Origin: Sinorhizobium alkalisoli
GTDB taxonomy: Bacteria > Pseudomonadota > Alphaproteobacteria > Rhizobiales > Rhizobiaceae
Assembly: GCF_008932245.1 (NCBI RefSeq)
Contig: NZ_CP034909.1
Span: 372,001-436,000, forward strand
Reading direction: 5' to 3'
Length of the DNA stretch: 64,000 bases
Positions 1-8,951 of this stretch are shown piece after piece. Numbering within the stretch: position 1 is the first letter of the stretch; the number at the start of each line of letters is the position of its first letter. A model generated the notes under the pieces. It had not been told where the DNA came from. It did no database searches and saw only the letters and a list, made by a program, of their open reading frames with translations. The translations under genes were made by a program, and so were the position numbers.

Positions 1-153
1 CGCGCTCTCCTTGATGTTGACGACGGCGTTGATCTCTTTGGGGTTCGTGGCGTCACCATCATAGGCCGGGCTGTAGTATGGGTTCGCGACTGTTACCGCC
101 CGCAGGGTGCGATGCGGATCAGGAGCGGGCTTTCTTCTCGACGGCGCGGGCAT
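1..153 (-). CDS. Partial hypothetical protein, possibly phage-derived (N-terminal part)
   Basis: An open frame of 51 codons begins at an ATG (RC of 151-153) and runs off the left edge without a stop. The visible protein has a basic, proline-rich start (MPAPSRRKPAPD) followed by a segment containing ANPYYSPAYDGDATNPK and ending VVNIKESA. I do not recognise a named family. The style resembles small hypothetical proteins at the ends of rhizobial prophages, but that is an impression. No clear Shine-Dalgarno sequence precedes the ATG. Its position next to the 3' end of a tRNA gene fits an integrated element. The rest of the gene lies outside the window. Confidence 0.45.
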   Translation of the reverse strand, partial: MPAPSRRKPAPDPHRTLRAVTVANPYYSPAYDGDATNPKEINAVVNIKESA

Positions 154-256
154 GGCGGGAAGGATGCCGGATTCGCGGCAGAACGTCACTACATGTCGCA
201 CCTGTGTTTCTGGCGGGCCTTTTTCTGGTGCATTTCCATGCCCTTACGGCGGACTT

Positions 257-301
257 CATGTGCCATTCATGTGCCATGGAGCTGCCGTCGCCACGTGCCA
301 A
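257..301. repeat. Three short direct repeats, possible integrase arm sites
   Basis: Read on the plus strand, CATGTGCCAT occurs at 257-266 and 268-277, and the variant CACGTGCCAA at 292-301. The first two are spaced one helical turn apart (11 bp). They lie between the partial phage-like gene and the 3' end of tRNA-Gln. Short direct repeats in that position are typical of tyrosine-recombinase arm-binding sites; this role is inferred. Confidence 0.3.
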
Positions 302-348
302 CCGTTGTAATCATTGGAAAATTAGACGCAGGATGTGCGAACTAGAAT

Positions 349-375
349 CGGCTACCTAGGGAGGCAAGGTAGCCG
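349..375 (-). terminator. Inverted repeat downstream of tRNA-Gln
   Basis: CGGCTACCT (349-357) and AGGTAGCCG (367-375) form a perfect 9-bp stem with a 9-nt loop. It lies 31 bases beyond the tRNA 3' end in the direction of tRNA transcription, with no T-run after it. It could terminate the tRNA transcript or belong to the attachment region of an integrated element. Confidence 0.35.
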
Positions 376-405
376 GTAAATACTTGTTTTTGTTAGAAAA
401 GTCGA

Positions 406-479
406 TGGCTGGGGAACCTGGATTCGAACCAGGACTAACGGAGTCAGAGTCCGCTGGTCTACCGTTAACCTATTCCCCA
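406..479 (-). tRNA. tRNA-Gln (anticodon CTG), CCA encoded
   Basis: Read on the minus strand from 479, the acceptor stem TGGGGAA pairs with TTCCCCA. The anticodon stem GCGGA/TCCGT encloses the loop CTCTGAC, giving anticodon CTG, which reads CAG codons. The T-arm contains GGTTCGAATCC and the 3' CCA (406-408) is encoded. The gene is 74 bases long including CCA. Its 3' end faces the partial phage-like gene, the usual geometry for tRNA-targeted integration. Confidence 0.95.
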
Positions 480-521
480 AGGCCCGTCGGCGGAGTCTGG
501 CCGCCGCGTCGGTGTGGCGGG

Positions 522-549
522 CTTATAAACAAAAGAACGGCGGATGCAA
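522..549 (-). promoter_or_regulatory. Candidate sigma70 promoter for tRNA-Gln
   Basis: On the minus strand, TTGCAT (RC of 544-549) is followed after 16 bases by TATAAG (RC of 522-527). The -10 lies about 43 bases upstream of the tRNA 5' end. The rest of the 480-778 gap shows only an AT-rich patch near 545-575 and no credible gene. Confidence 0.5.
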
Positions 550-778
550 ATACCTTTTGGCAAAAAAAGTGCGGCCGGCTTGTGATCTCGGCGGTCCTCG
601 TTGCGAGCGTCTGCGCGCCGCGATGCGCCGGTTGGGCGCTGTGCCCGAGGTGCCTTCTGCCGGTGGAACTGGAGCCGCAAAAACAATTTGGCGAAAGAGG
701 GCGGCGCTGGTACAGTCGCCGCAACGCAAAATCGAGAGAGCGCCTTGAGCGGCCGCAAGGCTTCGCCCGGCGCCATGG

Positions 779-2389
779 TTGAGACACGTGAAGGACCCCG
801 ATCACGGCGAAAAGCCGTCTGAATCCGGGGCGTCGGCAGCAGGTCGTGGCGGGGCGCAGAAGCACGCGTCGCGCGGCGGCAAGGGCAAGCGGAAGAGGCG
901 CAAGCCGTCCGGTTCGCCGTCTGCAATTGCCAGCGGATCCGGACTGACCGGAGAGGCAGGGCGCCCCGCAGCACTGGATGAAGCGGAGCCGGCGCGCAAG
1001 CGCAAGCGGCGCCGTCGCTCCAAGGCAGCAAGGCCCCAGGGCCAGGCTGCAGCCGCCTCCGGCGGCCTTGCCGCGCATTCGGACGCGGCGTCCACGGACA
1101 GGAATGGCCAGAATCGCGGTAAGAAGGCGCGCCATCGGCGCGGGCTTCAGGGCCGGCCTTTGGCATCGCGCGGCAAGCCGCTCGCTGCCGAGCGTGCCGG
1201 CGATCAGCCGCGGCCGCGCCCGGTCGAAGCCGCCGCGCCGCAGGCTCCACAGCCGGCCCGATCTGAAAATCTGCGCACCCCTTACGTCGCCCCCGGCGAC
1301 CTGCCGGCGCCGCTCTATGCCGCGCTTGACCTCGGTACCAACAATTGCCGCCTGCTCGTCGCGCAGCCGACCCGACCGGGCCAGTTCCGCGTCGTCGATG
1401 CCTTTTCGCGGATTGTCCGGCTTGGAGAGGGACTCGGTGCGAGCGGGCGGCTGTCGGACGGCGCGATGGAGCGCTCCATCGAGGCGCTGAAGATCTGCGC
1501 GGCGAAGCTCAACCTCCGTTCGATCCGCCGACGCCGGCTGATCGCCACCGAAGCGGCTCGTTCCGCCGCCAACGGCGAAACCTTCCTGAAGCGTGTGGCC
1601 GAGGAGACCGGGCTCGACCTGGAGATTATCAATCGCGAGACCGAGGCGCGGCTTGCGGTTTCCGGCTGCTCGTCGCTCGTCGACCGCGAGACCAAGTCGG
1701 TGGTGCTCTTCGATATCGGCGGCGGCTCCTCCGAAATTGCCGTGATCCGCATCGGCGAGAACCGCTCGAGCCGTCTTGCCAACCACATCACCCACTGGAC
1801 GTCGCTGCCGGTCGGCGTCGTCACGCTCTCGGAGCGCCATGGCGGCGAGCATGTGACGCCGCAGAGCTTCGAGACGATGGTGCGCGAGGTCGAGGCCATG
1901 CTCGCCAGCTTCGACAGCCCGTCTGTCGATATGCTGGCAAGCGGCACCTCAGACAGCGGCTTCCACCTGATCGGTACGTCCGGAACCGTGACGACGCTTG
2001 CCGGGGTCCATCTCGACCTGCCGCGTTACGACCGTCGCCGGGTCGATGGGCTCTGGCTCTCCGATGCGCAAGTCTCGGCCATGCAGGCGCGACTGCTCTC
2101 CTGGGATTTCGCCGCCCGCGCCGCCAATCCCTGCATCGGGCCGGATCGCGCCGATCTGGTGCTTGCCGGCTGCGCCATTCTCGAGGCGATCCGGCGACGC
2201 TGGCCGTCGACGCGCATGCGGGTCGCCGATCGCGGCCTGCGCGAGGGGCTGCTGACCGACATGATGGCAGATGACGGAGCCTGGCGGCGGTCGCGGCCGC
2301 GCCGCTACCAGCGGGGCCACAATGCCCCGCCGGCTGGCGAGGAACGCAATAGGACCTACGACAAGGTCCACGAAGGTACGAAGGCATGA
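779..2389 (+). CDS. Ppx/GppA-family exopolyphosphatase or pppGpp phosphatase with basic N-terminal tail
   Basis: This member of the ASKHA-fold Ppx/GppA family hydrolyses polyphosphate and/or guanosine pentaphosphate. The ATP-binding-like phosphate motifs are visible: DLGTNNCR (about residues 184-191) and FDIGGGSSE (about 311-319). The catalytic core therefore starts near residue 175. The first ~170 residues are low-complexity and rich in Lys, Arg, Ala and Gly, with runs such as KRKRRRR, and look disordered. The reading frame opens at a TTG (779) with no good Shine-Dalgarno sequence; a GTG at 788 is equally possible. The stop overlaps the next gene's ATG by 4 bases (ATGA), so it is translationally coupled to rlmE. 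Polyphosphatase versus pppGpp phosphatase cannot be decided from sequence alone. Confidence 0.88.
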   Translation: MRHVKDPDHGEKPSESGASAAGRGGAQKHASRGGKGKRKRRKPSGSPSAIASGSGLTGEAGRPAALDEAEPARKRKRRRRSKAARPQGQAAAASGGLAAHSDAASTDRNGQNRGKKARHRRGLQGRPLASRGKPLAAERAGDQPRPRPVEAAAPQAPQPARSENLRTPYVAPGDLPAPLYAALDLGTNNCRLLVAQPTRPGQFRVVDAFSRIVRLGEGLGASGRLSDGAMERSIEALKICAAKLNLRSIRRRRLIATEAARSAANGETFLKRVAEETGLDLEIINRETEARLAVSGCSSLVDRETKSVVLFDIGGGSSEIAVIRIGENRSSRLANHITHWTSLPVGVVTLSERHGGEHVTPQSFETMVREVEAMLASFDSPSVDMLASGTSDSGFHLIGTSGTVTTLAGVHLDLPRYDRRRVDGLWLSDAQVSAMQARLLSWDFAARAANPCIGPDRADLVLAGCAILEAIRRRWPSTRMRVADRGLREGLLTDMMADDGAWRRSRPRRYQRGHNAPPAGEERNRTYDKVHEGTKA

Positions 2390-3117
2390 CGAAATCCCCG
2401 ATCGGGAGCAAGGGCAGCGGCCGCAAACTCGGTCAGAAGGTGAAGAAGGGCAAGCTCAAGGCCTCCTCGCGCCGCTGGCTGGAGCGCCACATCAACGACC
2501 CCTACGTGCAGCGCGCGCAGCTCGAGGGCTACCGCGCACGGGCCGCTTTCAAGCTTCTGGAGATTGACGAGAAGCACAAGATCCTCGCCGGCGCCCGGCG
2601 CATCATCGACCTCGGCGCAGCCCCTGGCAGCTGGTCGCAGATCGCCGCCAAGGTTACGCATTCGACCGACACCGATCCGCGCGTCGCGGCAATCGACTTT
2701 CTCGAGATGGATCCGATCCCCGGCGTCCGTTTCCTGCAGCTGGATTTCCTTGATCCGGAGGCGCCGGAAAAGCTGAAGGAGGCGATCGGCGGAGCGCCCG
2801 GTCTCGTGCTGTCTGATATGGCGGCGCCGACCACCGGCCATCGCCAGACCGACCATCTGCGCACCATGCATCTTTGCGAGGTGGCGGCGCAGTTCGCCGT
2901 CGAAGTGCTCGCCGAAGGCGGGCATTTCCTGGCAAAGACCTTCCAGGGCGGCGCCGAGCGCGATCTCCTCAATATGCTCAAGCAGAATTTCCGCCAGGTG
3001 GTGCATGTGAAGCCGGCCTCGTCGCGCGCCGAATCGGTCGAGATGTTCCTGCTCGCCAAGGGCTTCAAGGGCCGGCGCGCAGAGGAGGAAGCGGCCGAAG
3101 ACGATGAAGCGGAGTAG
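2386..3117 (+). CDS. rlmE: 23S rRNA (uridine2552-2'-O)-methyltransferase RlmE (FtsJ/RrmJ)
   Basis: RlmE 2'-O-methylates U2552 of 23S rRNA late in 50S assembly using S-adenosylmethionine. The SAM-binding motif [11 protein letters not shown] is at about residues 73-83. The family K-D-K-E catalytic tetrad is present as K56 (RARAAFK), D144 (VLSD), K184 (FLAK) and E219 (ESVEMF). At 243 aa it is longer than E. coli RrmJ (209 aa), with extra basic residues at the N-terminus and an acidic C-terminal tail. It overlaps the preceding ppx-like gene by 4 bases, and a VOC gene follows 3 bases after its TAG, so the three probably form one transcript. Confidence 0.95.
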   Translation: MTKSPIGSKGSGRKLGQKVKKGKLKASSRRWLERHINDPYVQRAQLEGYRARAAFKLLEIDEKHKILAGARRIIDLGAAPGSWSQIAAKVTHSTDTDPRVAAIDFLEMDPIPGVRFLQLDFLDPEAPEKLKEAIGGAPGLVLSDMAAPTTGHRQTDHLRTMHLCEVAAQFAVEVLAEGGHFLAKTFQGGAERDLLNMLKQNFRQVVHVKPASSRAESVEMFLLAKGFKGRRAEEEAAEDDEAE

Positions 3118-3120
3118 GGG

Positions 3121-3528
3121 ATGCTCCTTTATGTGACGCTCGGAACCAATGATCTCCAGCGCGCCGGCGCCTTCTATGACAGAACGCTCGCAACCCTTGG
3201 GCTCAAGCGGCGCAAGGAGGACGAGGTCGAGATCGGCTATGGTGCGGAGGAAGATCTCCGTTGCCGCCTCTGGGTCGTGACGCCCTTCAACCGCAAGGCG
3301 GCAAGCGTTGGCAATGGCTCGATGGTTGCGCTCGAAGCGGAAAGCCGCGCCGCCGTGGACGCCTTCCATGCCGCGGCCCTCGCAAATGGCGGCACGGACG
3401 AGGGCGCGCCGGGGCTCAGGTCTTTCCATCCCGATTTTTACGCGGCCTATGTTCGCGACCTTGACGGCAACAAGTTGTCGGCGGTTTGCGAGCGGCCGTA
3501 TGGGGGAGATGCCCGGCAGGGAAGATGA
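3121..3528 (+). CDS. VOC-family (glyoxalase/bleomycin-resistance-like) protein
   Basis: A 135-aa protein with the vicinal-oxygen-chelate pattern: beta strand MLLYVTLGTNDLQRAGAFY, a middle strand rich in charged residues, and the closing DFYAAYVRDLDGNKLSAV strand that is characteristic of the fold. Such proteins are small metal-dependent enzymes or binding proteins; the substrate cannot be told from sequence. It starts at ATG 3121, with AGGGG just upstream, 3 bases after the rlmE stop, and is probably cotranscribed with it. It converges on the MFS gene on the opposite strand. Confidence 0.8.
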   Translation: MLLYVTLGTNDLQRAGAFYDRTLATLGLKRRKEDEVEIGYGAEEDLRCRLWVVTPFNRKAASVGNGSMVALEAESRAAVDAFHAAALANGGTDEGAPGLRSFHPDFYAAYVRDLDGNKLSAVCERPYGGDARQGR

Positions 3529-3552
3529 GGTTGGCGCGGACCAGTTCGACCC

Positions 3553-4962
3553 TCATTTCACCGCTGTGGTCTCCGCCTCCCTGATCGGCAGCCGGTGGCC
3601 GGAAACGGATGCGCCGGCGGTCTTTGCCATGGTGAGGAACGGGATCGCGGCCAGGAGATTCGCGGCGGCGACGATCGTGAAGGCGAGGTGGAAGTCTTCA
3701 AGGCTGAGCGCTTCGCCGCTGATCGTGGTCTCGACCTCGAGGATTGCCCCGGCGAAGGCGACGCCGAGTGCGAGGCTGATCTGCTGCAGCACCGCGCTCA
3801 TCGAGGTCGCCCTGCTCGCATCCGCATCGTCGATATCGGCAAAGGAGAGCGCGTTGACGCTGGTGAAGAAGAAGGAACGGGCGAAGCCGGCGACCAGCAG
3901 GACCGACAGCAGCAGGAGATAGGGCGTCGCCGGCGTGAAGAAGCCGTTCGCGAAGGTGGTGACGGCCGCGACCATTGCGGCAATGATCAGCGTCGTGCGG
4001 AAGCCGGCAAGAGCGAGCACCCGGCGCGCAAGGAACTTGGTCGCGATGGCGCCGACCGCGCCGATGAAGGTGATCAGACCTGATTGCAACGGGTTCAGGC
4101 CGAAGCCGATCTGCAGCATCAACGGCATCAGGAACGGCACCGCACCGACGGAGATGCGGAAGATGGTGCCACCGATCTGGGCTGCCCGGAACGCACCGCC
4201 GCGGAAGAGGCGGAGGTCGAGCACCGGCGCGGGATGCCGGCGGGCATGAAGGATGTAGAGGAGGGCCGCCGCGACGCCCGCCGAGACCGAGGAGAGGCCG
4301 ATCGCCGACGGCAGCGCCGGCAGGCTGATGACCGAAAGGCCGAAGACGACGCCGGCGGCGGCGATGCCGCCGAGCAGGAAACCGAGAATGTCGACCGGCG
4401 GCGGGTTCCGCTGTTCCATCTCAGGTAAGTAGACGCCGGAAAGCACGTAGCCGGCAATCCCGATCGGCACATTGATCAGGAAGATCCAGTGCCAGGAGAA
4501 ATAGGTCGTAATGAACCCGCCGAGCGGTGGGCCCGCCAGCGGTCCGACGAGGGCGGGTATGGTCAGCAGCGCCATGGCCGAGACGAGCTCGCTGCGTGGC
4601 GTCCCGCGCACGAGGACGAGGCGCGCGACCGGCGTCATCATGGCGCCGCCCATGCCCTGCAGGAAGCGGGAGAGCACGAAGGCGACGAGGCTGTCGGCGA
4701 CGGCGCAGGAGATCGAGCCGAGGATAAAAACGAGGATCGCCGCGCGGAAGATGCGCCTGGCGCCGAAGCGGTCCGCCATCCAGCCGCTCAGGGGAATGAA
4801 GATCGCCAGCGCCACCATATAGGAGGTCAGCGCCAGCTTGAGCGTGATCGGACCGACGCCGATATCCTCCGCGATCGCCGGCAGCGATGTCGAAATGACG
4901 GTGGAATCCAACTGCTCCATGAAGAGCGCGACGGCGAGGATCATCGTGACGATTCGATTCAT
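3553..4962 (-). CDS. MFS drug/proton antiporter, DHA2 (EmrB/QacA) family
   Basis: A hydrophobic 469-aa protein typical of major facilitator exporters. The N-terminal membrane segment reads RIVTMILAVALFMEQLDST, which carries the DHA2 D-x-T motif (QLDSTVIST). The MFS loop motif appears as GWMADRFGARR, and motif C-like glycine-rich helices follow (LVGPLAGPPLGGF). It is predicted to expel amphiphilic compounds using the proton gradient; the substrate is unknown. The frame is open back to 5148, but I chose the ATG at 4962 because GAGGA lies about 7 bases upstream and the upstream stretch contains a RIME-like repeat. It is transcribed towards the rlmE/VOC cluster. Confidence 0.88.
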   Translation of the reverse strand: MNRIVTMILAVALFMEQLDSTVISTSLPAIAEDIGVGPITLKLALTSYMVALAIFIPLSGWMADRFGARRIFRAAILVFILGSISCAVADSLVAFVLSRFLQGMGGAMMTPVARLVLVRGTPRSELVSAMALLTIPALVGPLAGPPLGGFITTYFSWHWIFLINVPIGIAGYVLSGVYLPEMEQRNPPPVDILGFLLGGIAAAGVVFGLSVISLPALPSAIGLSSVSAGVAAALLYILHARRHPAPVLDLRLFRGGAFRAAQIGGTIFRISVGAVPFLMPLMLQIGFGLNPLQSGLITFIGAVGAIATKFLARRVLALAGFRTTLIIAAMVAAVTTFANGFFTPATPYLLLLSVLLVAGFARSFFFTSVNALSFADIDDADASRATSMSAVLQQISLALGVAFAGAILEVETTISGEALSLEDFHLAFTIVAAANLLAAIPFLTMAKTAGASVSGHRLPIREAETTAVK

Positions 4963-5462
4963 GCGGGATCCTCGCGCACCGGTCCGAAAGTTGTGCCGAT
5001 TTTCGGGAAGCTCGATGTAGCAGATTGAAAGAGTTGCAGCGACCTTTGCGCGTCTGAAAACACGCGCGGCGCTGTAAGCGTGCGTAGCGGTTGCGCCGGT
5101 AAACGCTCGAGACGGCTTTGTCGGGGCGAAGCCGGGGATTGCGATCAAAAGCGTGTGATCCGGGTTGCCTCAAGCCGCCGCCCCTCCATTATCACGCGAG
5201 GGAGGCTTCGAAAGCACTCCATTGTTGTAGGAGAACCGCTTCGTGCCCGTCAGCTATCACTTCGACATCTGACACCAAGCCGTATGTTGCTCCGCAACAA
5301 ATATGTGCAAGGCCCGGGCGATTTCCGGGTCTCCACTATTTTCATTCCGTCATATCCGTGTTACCAGCCCTCGCCAACTTCCAAGTCAAAGCCTTGAAGT
5401 CACCCGGTGGACAAGCCGCTGAGCTCCTCCGGGGATTTTTGTATATTGAAGAGGAACTGGCC
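4963..5462. other. 500-bp intergenic region between MFS gene and guaB
   Basis: This divergent spacer holds a RIME-like repeat (about 4983-5077) next to the MFS start and then about 380 bases leading to guaB. No coding sequence is convincing. The guaB reading frame stays open back to 5118, but that stretch is not IMP dehydrogenase-like. The guaB promoter must lie here; I could not fix it. No riboswitch was recognised. Confidence 0.6.
4983..5077 (+). repeat. RIME-like palindromic intergenic element, copy A1
   Basis: It contains the two palindromes shared by all A-type copies in this window. The first is CCGAAAGTT...CGATTTTCGG, the second GCGCGTCTGAAAACACGCGC. They are joined by GAAGCTCGATGTAGCAG and GAGTTGCAGCGACC, and the element ends GGCGCTGTAA. 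The form matches the Rhizobium-specific intergenic mosaic elements. Confidence 0.75.
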
Positions 5463-6965
5463 ATGGCGCGCATCATCGAAACGGCAACCGGTCTCGAGGC
5501 TTTGACCTTCGACGACGTTCTGCTCCAGCCGGGACATTCCGAGGTGATGCCCGGCCAGACGAACATCGCCACCCGCATCGCGCGGGACATCGAGCTCAAT
5601 CTCCCGATACTTTCCGCCGCCATGGACACTGTCACCGAGGCGCGTCTCGCGATCGCCATGGCGCAGGCCGGCGGCATTGGCGTCATCCACCGGAACCTGA
5701 CGCCGGCCGAGCAGGCGGAGGAGGTTCGTCAGGTCAAGAAGTTCGAAAGCGGCATGGTCGTCAACCCGGTGACGATCGGACCGGAGGCGACGCTCGCCGA
5801 TGCGCTGAGCCTGATGAAGGCGCACGGCATTTCCGGCATCCCGGTCGTCGAAAACGGCGGAAGCGGCGGCCAGAAGCAGGGCCGTCTCGTCGGCATCCTG
5901 ACCAATCGCGACGTGCGCTTTGCCTCCGACCCATCCCAGAAGATCCACGAACTGATGACCCGGGAAAACCTGATCACGGTCAAGGAAAGCGTCGATCAGC
6001 AGGAAGCCAAGCGCCTGTTGCACAAGCACCGCATCGAGAAGCTCCTGGTGGTCGATCCGGACGGCCGTTGCGTCGGCCTCATCACCGTCAAGGACATCGA
6101 GAAGTCGCAGTTGAACCCCAATGCGTCAAAGGACGCCCAGGGGCGGCTGCGCGCAGCCGCCGCCGTCAGCGTCGGCGATGACGGCTTCGAGCGCGCCGAG
6201 CGGCTGATCGATGCCGGCGTCGACCTTATCGTCGTCGATACCGCCCACGGCCATTCGCAGCGCGTGCTCGACGCGGTCGCCCGCGTCAAGAAACTGTCGA
6301 ATTCGGTTCGGGTCATGGCGGGCAATGTCGCGACGGCAGGCGGCACCAGGGCGCTGATCGACGCGGGCGCCGATGCGATCAAGGTCGGTATCGGGCCCGG
6401 CTCGATCTGCACTACCCGCATCGTCGCCGGCGTCGGCGTGCCGCAGCTCGCGGCGATCATGGCGGCGGTCGAGGCAGCTGAGGCCTCCGGCATCCCGGTC
6501 ATCGCCGACGGTGGCATCAAATTTTCCGGCGACCTCGCCAAAGCGATCGCCGCCGGCGCCTCCGCGGTCATGGTCGGTTCGCTGCTCGCCGGTACGGACG
6601 AAAGCCCGGGCGAAGTCTTCCTTTACCAGGGACGCTCCTTCAAGGCCTATCGCGGCATGGGCTCCGTCGGCGCCATGGCGCGCGGTTCGGCCGACCGCTA
6701 TTTCCAGGCGGAGGTCCGCGACACGCTCAAGCTCGTGCCGGAAGGCATCGAGGGCCAGGTTCCCTACAAGGGACCGGTCGCCGGCGTCCTGCACCAGCTT
6801 GCCGGTGGCCTTAAGGCGTCCATGGGCTATGTCGGCGGCGCGACCATCAAGGAGTACCAGGAGCGCGCGACCTTCGTGCGCATCTCCGGCGCCGGCCTGC
6901 GCGAGAGCCATGCGCATGACGTGACGATCACCCGCGAGAGCCCGAACTATCCGGGCGCCGCCTGA
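5463..6965 (+). CDS. guaB: Inosine-5'-monophosphate dehydrogenase
   Basis: GuaB oxidises IMP to XMP with NAD, the committed step of GMP synthesis. The 500-aa length is normal. An N-terminal segment ([17 protein letters not shown]) leads into the barrel. A pair of CBS domains occupies about residues 97-215. The catalytic loop [11 protein letters not shown] places the nucleophilic cysteine at C316. The flap region includes [11 protein letters not shown] chose ATG 5463 because AGGAACTGGCC precedes it and the protein starts there as in other IMPDHs; upstream in-frame codons are not conserved-looking. A GC-rich hairpin directly follows the stop. Confidence 0.97.
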   Translation: MARIIETATGLEALTFDDVLLQPGHSEVMPGQTNIATRIARDIELNLPILSAAMDTVTEARLAIAMAQAGGIGVIHRNLTPAEQAEEVRQVKKFESGMVVNPVTIGPEATLADALSLMKAHGISGIPVVENGGSGGQKQGRLVGILTNRDVRFASDPSQKIHELMTRENLITVKESVDQQEAKRLLHKHRIEKLLVVDPDGRCVGLITVKDIEKSQLNPNASKDAQGRLRAAAAVSVGDDGFERAERLIDAGVDLIVVDTAHGHSQRVLDAVARVKKLSNSVRVMAGNVATAGGTRALIDAGADAIKVGIGPGSICTTRIVAGVGVPQLAAIMAAVEAAEASGIPVIADGGIKFSGDLAKAIAAGASAVMVGSLLAGTDESPGEVFLYQGRSFKAYRGMGSVGAMARGSADRYFQAEVRDTLKLVPEGIEGQVPYKGPVAGVLHQLAGGLKASMGYVGGATIKEYQERATFVRISGAGLRESHAHDVTITRESPNYPGAA

Positions 6966-6973
6966 TCTTCTAC

Positions 6974-6993
6974 GGGGCGCCGACCGGCGCCCC
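6974..6993 (+). terminator. Hairpin terminator candidate after guaB
   Basis: GGGGCGCC (6974-6981) and GGCGCCCC (6986-6993) form a perfect 8-bp stem with a 4-nt loop, 8 bases after the guaB stop and followed by TTCCC. The weak T-tract makes it a moderate terminator. Confidence 0.55.
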
Positions 6994-7061
6994 TTCCCTC
7001 CTGACGTTTCCCACTTGCAGCGCCGTGCCGATGCGCCGGACATTCAAGTTCGAGAGTGCCG

Positions 7062-7478
7062 ATGACCGGTTTCGAGATATTCTGGCCCGTGCTTGCCCAT
7101 GTCGCACTGATCTTCTCGCTCTACGCGCTTCTATCGAGGCGCCGCGTGGCGCTCGTGCGGGCGGGCAAGGTCGAGGCCTCGCAGTTCCGCGAGAATCGCG
7201 AGGAACCGGGCGAGAGCCTGGTCGTGCGCAACAGCATCGCCAACCAGTTCGAGCTGCCGGTGCTTTTCTATGTCTGTTGCGTGTTGCTCTATGTGACCGA
7301 GGGCGACAACCTCGCCGCGGTCGGGCTCGCCTGGCTTTTCGTGGCGCTACGCTATGCGCATGCCTTTGTGCACGTGACCAGCAACAGGCTCAAATTTCGT
7401 CGCCCGCTCTTCATGGCATGCTTTGTCACGCTCGTCGCCCTATGGGCATGGCTCGCCACCTGGATGGCGATGAACTGA
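7062..7478 (+). CDS. MAPEG-family integral membrane protein
   Basis: A 138-aa protein with about four hydrophobic helices and the MAPEG signature arrangement: a basic loop after helix 1 (LSRRRVALVRAG), then RNSIANQFELPVLFYVCCVL. A later segment, RYAHAFVHVTSN, resembles the RxxHxxxH-type glutathione-site region of the family. MAPEG proteins include microsomal glutathione transferases; the bacterial substrates are mostly unknown. A GTG at 7056 could add two residues, but the ATG at 7062 has GAGAG at better spacing. It sits alone between guaB and an alcohol dehydrogenase gene. Confidence 0.8.
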   Translation: MTGFEIFWPVLAHVALIFSLYALLSRRRVALVRAGKVEASQFRENREEPGESLVVRNSIANQFELPVLFYVCCVLLYVTEGDNLAAVGLAWLFVALRYAHAFVHVTSNRLKFRRPLFMACFVTLVALWAWLATWMAMN

Positions 7479-7532
7479 CAATTGCTCCGATCGTCTCACC
7501 CTTGAGACAAATCTCCCGGCCGAACTGCCGGA

Positions 7533-7550
7533 CCTTGACGCCCGTCAAGG
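7533..7550. repeat. Small perfect palindrome upstream of adh
   Basis: CCTTGACG and CGTCAAGG flank a CC dinucleotide, about 110 bases before the alcohol dehydrogenase start. It could be an operator or a hairpin; nothing else supports either role. Confidence 0.3.
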
Positions 7551-7658
7551 GGCGGCCGCCCGCTCCGCGGCTAAGCTTTAACCGTCACCGCGCCTCCTCG
7601 GAGGAGGGGAGCGGGCGCTATTCGCAAAGCCAGCATCGAGCATCGGAGGAGAATCGAT

Positions 7659-8681
7659 ATGACTATGAAAGCCGCCGTCGTACGCGAGTTCGGCAAGCCG
7701 CTCGTGATCGAGGAGTTGCCGATCCCACGCCCCGGCCCCGGCCAGGTGCTCATCAAATATGAGGCGACGGGCGTGTGCCACACCGATCTGCATGCCGCCA
7801 AGGGGGACTGGCCGGTGAAGCCGAACCCGCCCTTCATTCCCGGCCACGAAGGCGTCGGTTATGTCGCGAAGCTCGGCGCCGGCGTCAAGGGACTGAAGGA
7901 AGGCGACCGGGTCGGCGTTCCCTGGCTTCATACGGCCTGCGGCTGCTGCACGCCCTGCCGCACCGGCTGGGAAACGCTGTGCGGCAGCCAGCAGAACACC
8001 GGCTATTCGCTCGACGGCACCTTCGCCCAGTACGGCTTGGCAGATCCGGACTTCGTCGGGCGGCTGCCCGCCAATCTGGAGTTCGGGCCGGCGGCCCCGG
8101 TGCTGTGCGCCGGCGTGACCGTCTATAAGGGGCTCAAGGAAACGGAGGTGAGGCCCGGCGAATGGGTGCTCGTCTCCGGCATCGGCGGCCTCGGCCACAT
8201 GGCCGTGCAATACGCCAAGGCCATGGGCATGCATGTCGCCGCAGCCGATATTTTCCCGGACAAGCTCGCGCTTGCGGAAAAGCTCGGCGCCGACCTCATC
8301 ATCGACGCGAGGGCGCGCGATGCCGTCGAAGAGGTGCAGAAGCGCACGGGCGGCGTCCATGGGGCGCTGGTCACGGCGGTGTCGCCAAAGGCGATGGAGC
8401 AGGCCTACAGCATGCTGCGTTCCAAGGGCACGATGGCGCTTGTCGGCCTGCCCCCGAGCCAGATCTGCCTGCCGGTGTTCGACACGGTGCTGAAGCGCAT
8501 CACGGTGCGCGGCTCGATCGTCGGCACCCGCCAGGACCTGGAGGAGGCGCTGGAATTTGCCGGCGAAGGCAAGGTTGCCGCCCACTTCTCCTGGGACAAG
8601 ATCGAGAACATCAACGCCATCTTCGAGCGCATGGAAGAGGGCAGGATCGACGGTCGCATCGTTCTCGACCTCAACGGCTGA
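7659..8681 (+). CDS. Zinc-dependent alcohol dehydrogenase (AdhP/AdhA type)
   Basis: A 340-aa medium-chain dehydrogenase that interconverts primary alcohols and aldehydes with NAD. The catalytic zinc ligands are C40 (TGVCHTD) and H63-E64 (PGHE). The structural zinc is held by C94, C97, C100 and C108 (ACGCCTPC...LC). The Rossmann motif is SGIGGLGHMAVQYAKAMG. These features and the length match AdhP/AdhA ethanol-active enzymes. A strong Shine-Dalgarno sequence (GGAGGAGAA) precedes the ATG at 7659. It appears monocistronic and is followed by a RIME-like repeat. Confidence 0.93.
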   Translation: MTMKAAVVREFGKPLVIEELPIPRPGPGQVLIKYEATGVCHTDLHAAKGDWPVKPNPPFIPGHEGVGYVAKLGAGVKGLKEGDRVGVPWLHTACGCCTPCRTGWETLCGSQQNTGYSLDGTFAQYGLADPDFVGRLPANLEFGPAAPVLCAGVTVYKGLKETEVRPGEWVLVSGIGGLGHMAVQYAKAMGMHVAAADIFPDKLALAEKLGADLIIDARARDAVEEVQKRTGGVHGALVTAVSPKAMEQAYSMLRSKGTMALVGLPPSQICLPVFDTVLKRITVRGSIVGTRQDLEEALEFAGEGKVAAHFSWDKIENINAIFERMEEGRIDGRIVLDLNG

Positions 8682-8821
8682 ATCGGACTGGTAACGCAGT
8701 TTTGACGTCGCCACGCCGTCCGCTGACCTATGTTGTTGGCGGGCGGTTGTCGTTGTTGTGCCGCCGAGGCGGGACAGGAAAGGTGCGCGCGGTTTTCCGC
8801 CCGCATCCCACCCCGCCTCTC

Positions 8822-8928
8822 TAGCGCATCGGCCCGAAAATCGTAGCCGATTTTCGGAAAGCTCGATGCGCAGACTCAAGGAGTTGCAGCGGCCTTTTCG
8901 CGTCTGAAAGGACGCGCGGCGCTGTAGG
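8822..8928 (+). repeat. RIME-like palindromic intergenic element, copy A2 (full length)
   Basis: This is the most complete A-type copy. It starts TAGCGCATCGG, has palindrome one CGAAAATCG-TAGC-CGATTTTCG and linker GAAAGCTCGATGCGCAG, then palindrome two around GCGTCTGAAAGGACGCGC, and ends GGCGCTGTAG. It lies between adh and the dienelactone hydrolase gene. Confidence 0.8.
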
Positions 8929-8951
8929 ACAAACAGCCGAAGGAGGGCGCC

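Noticed and set aside
5118..5462. N-terminal extension of guaB in the same frame
   Set aside because: IMPDH proteins start at the MARIIET-type position; the extension has no family similarity and a good ribosome site precedes 5463.
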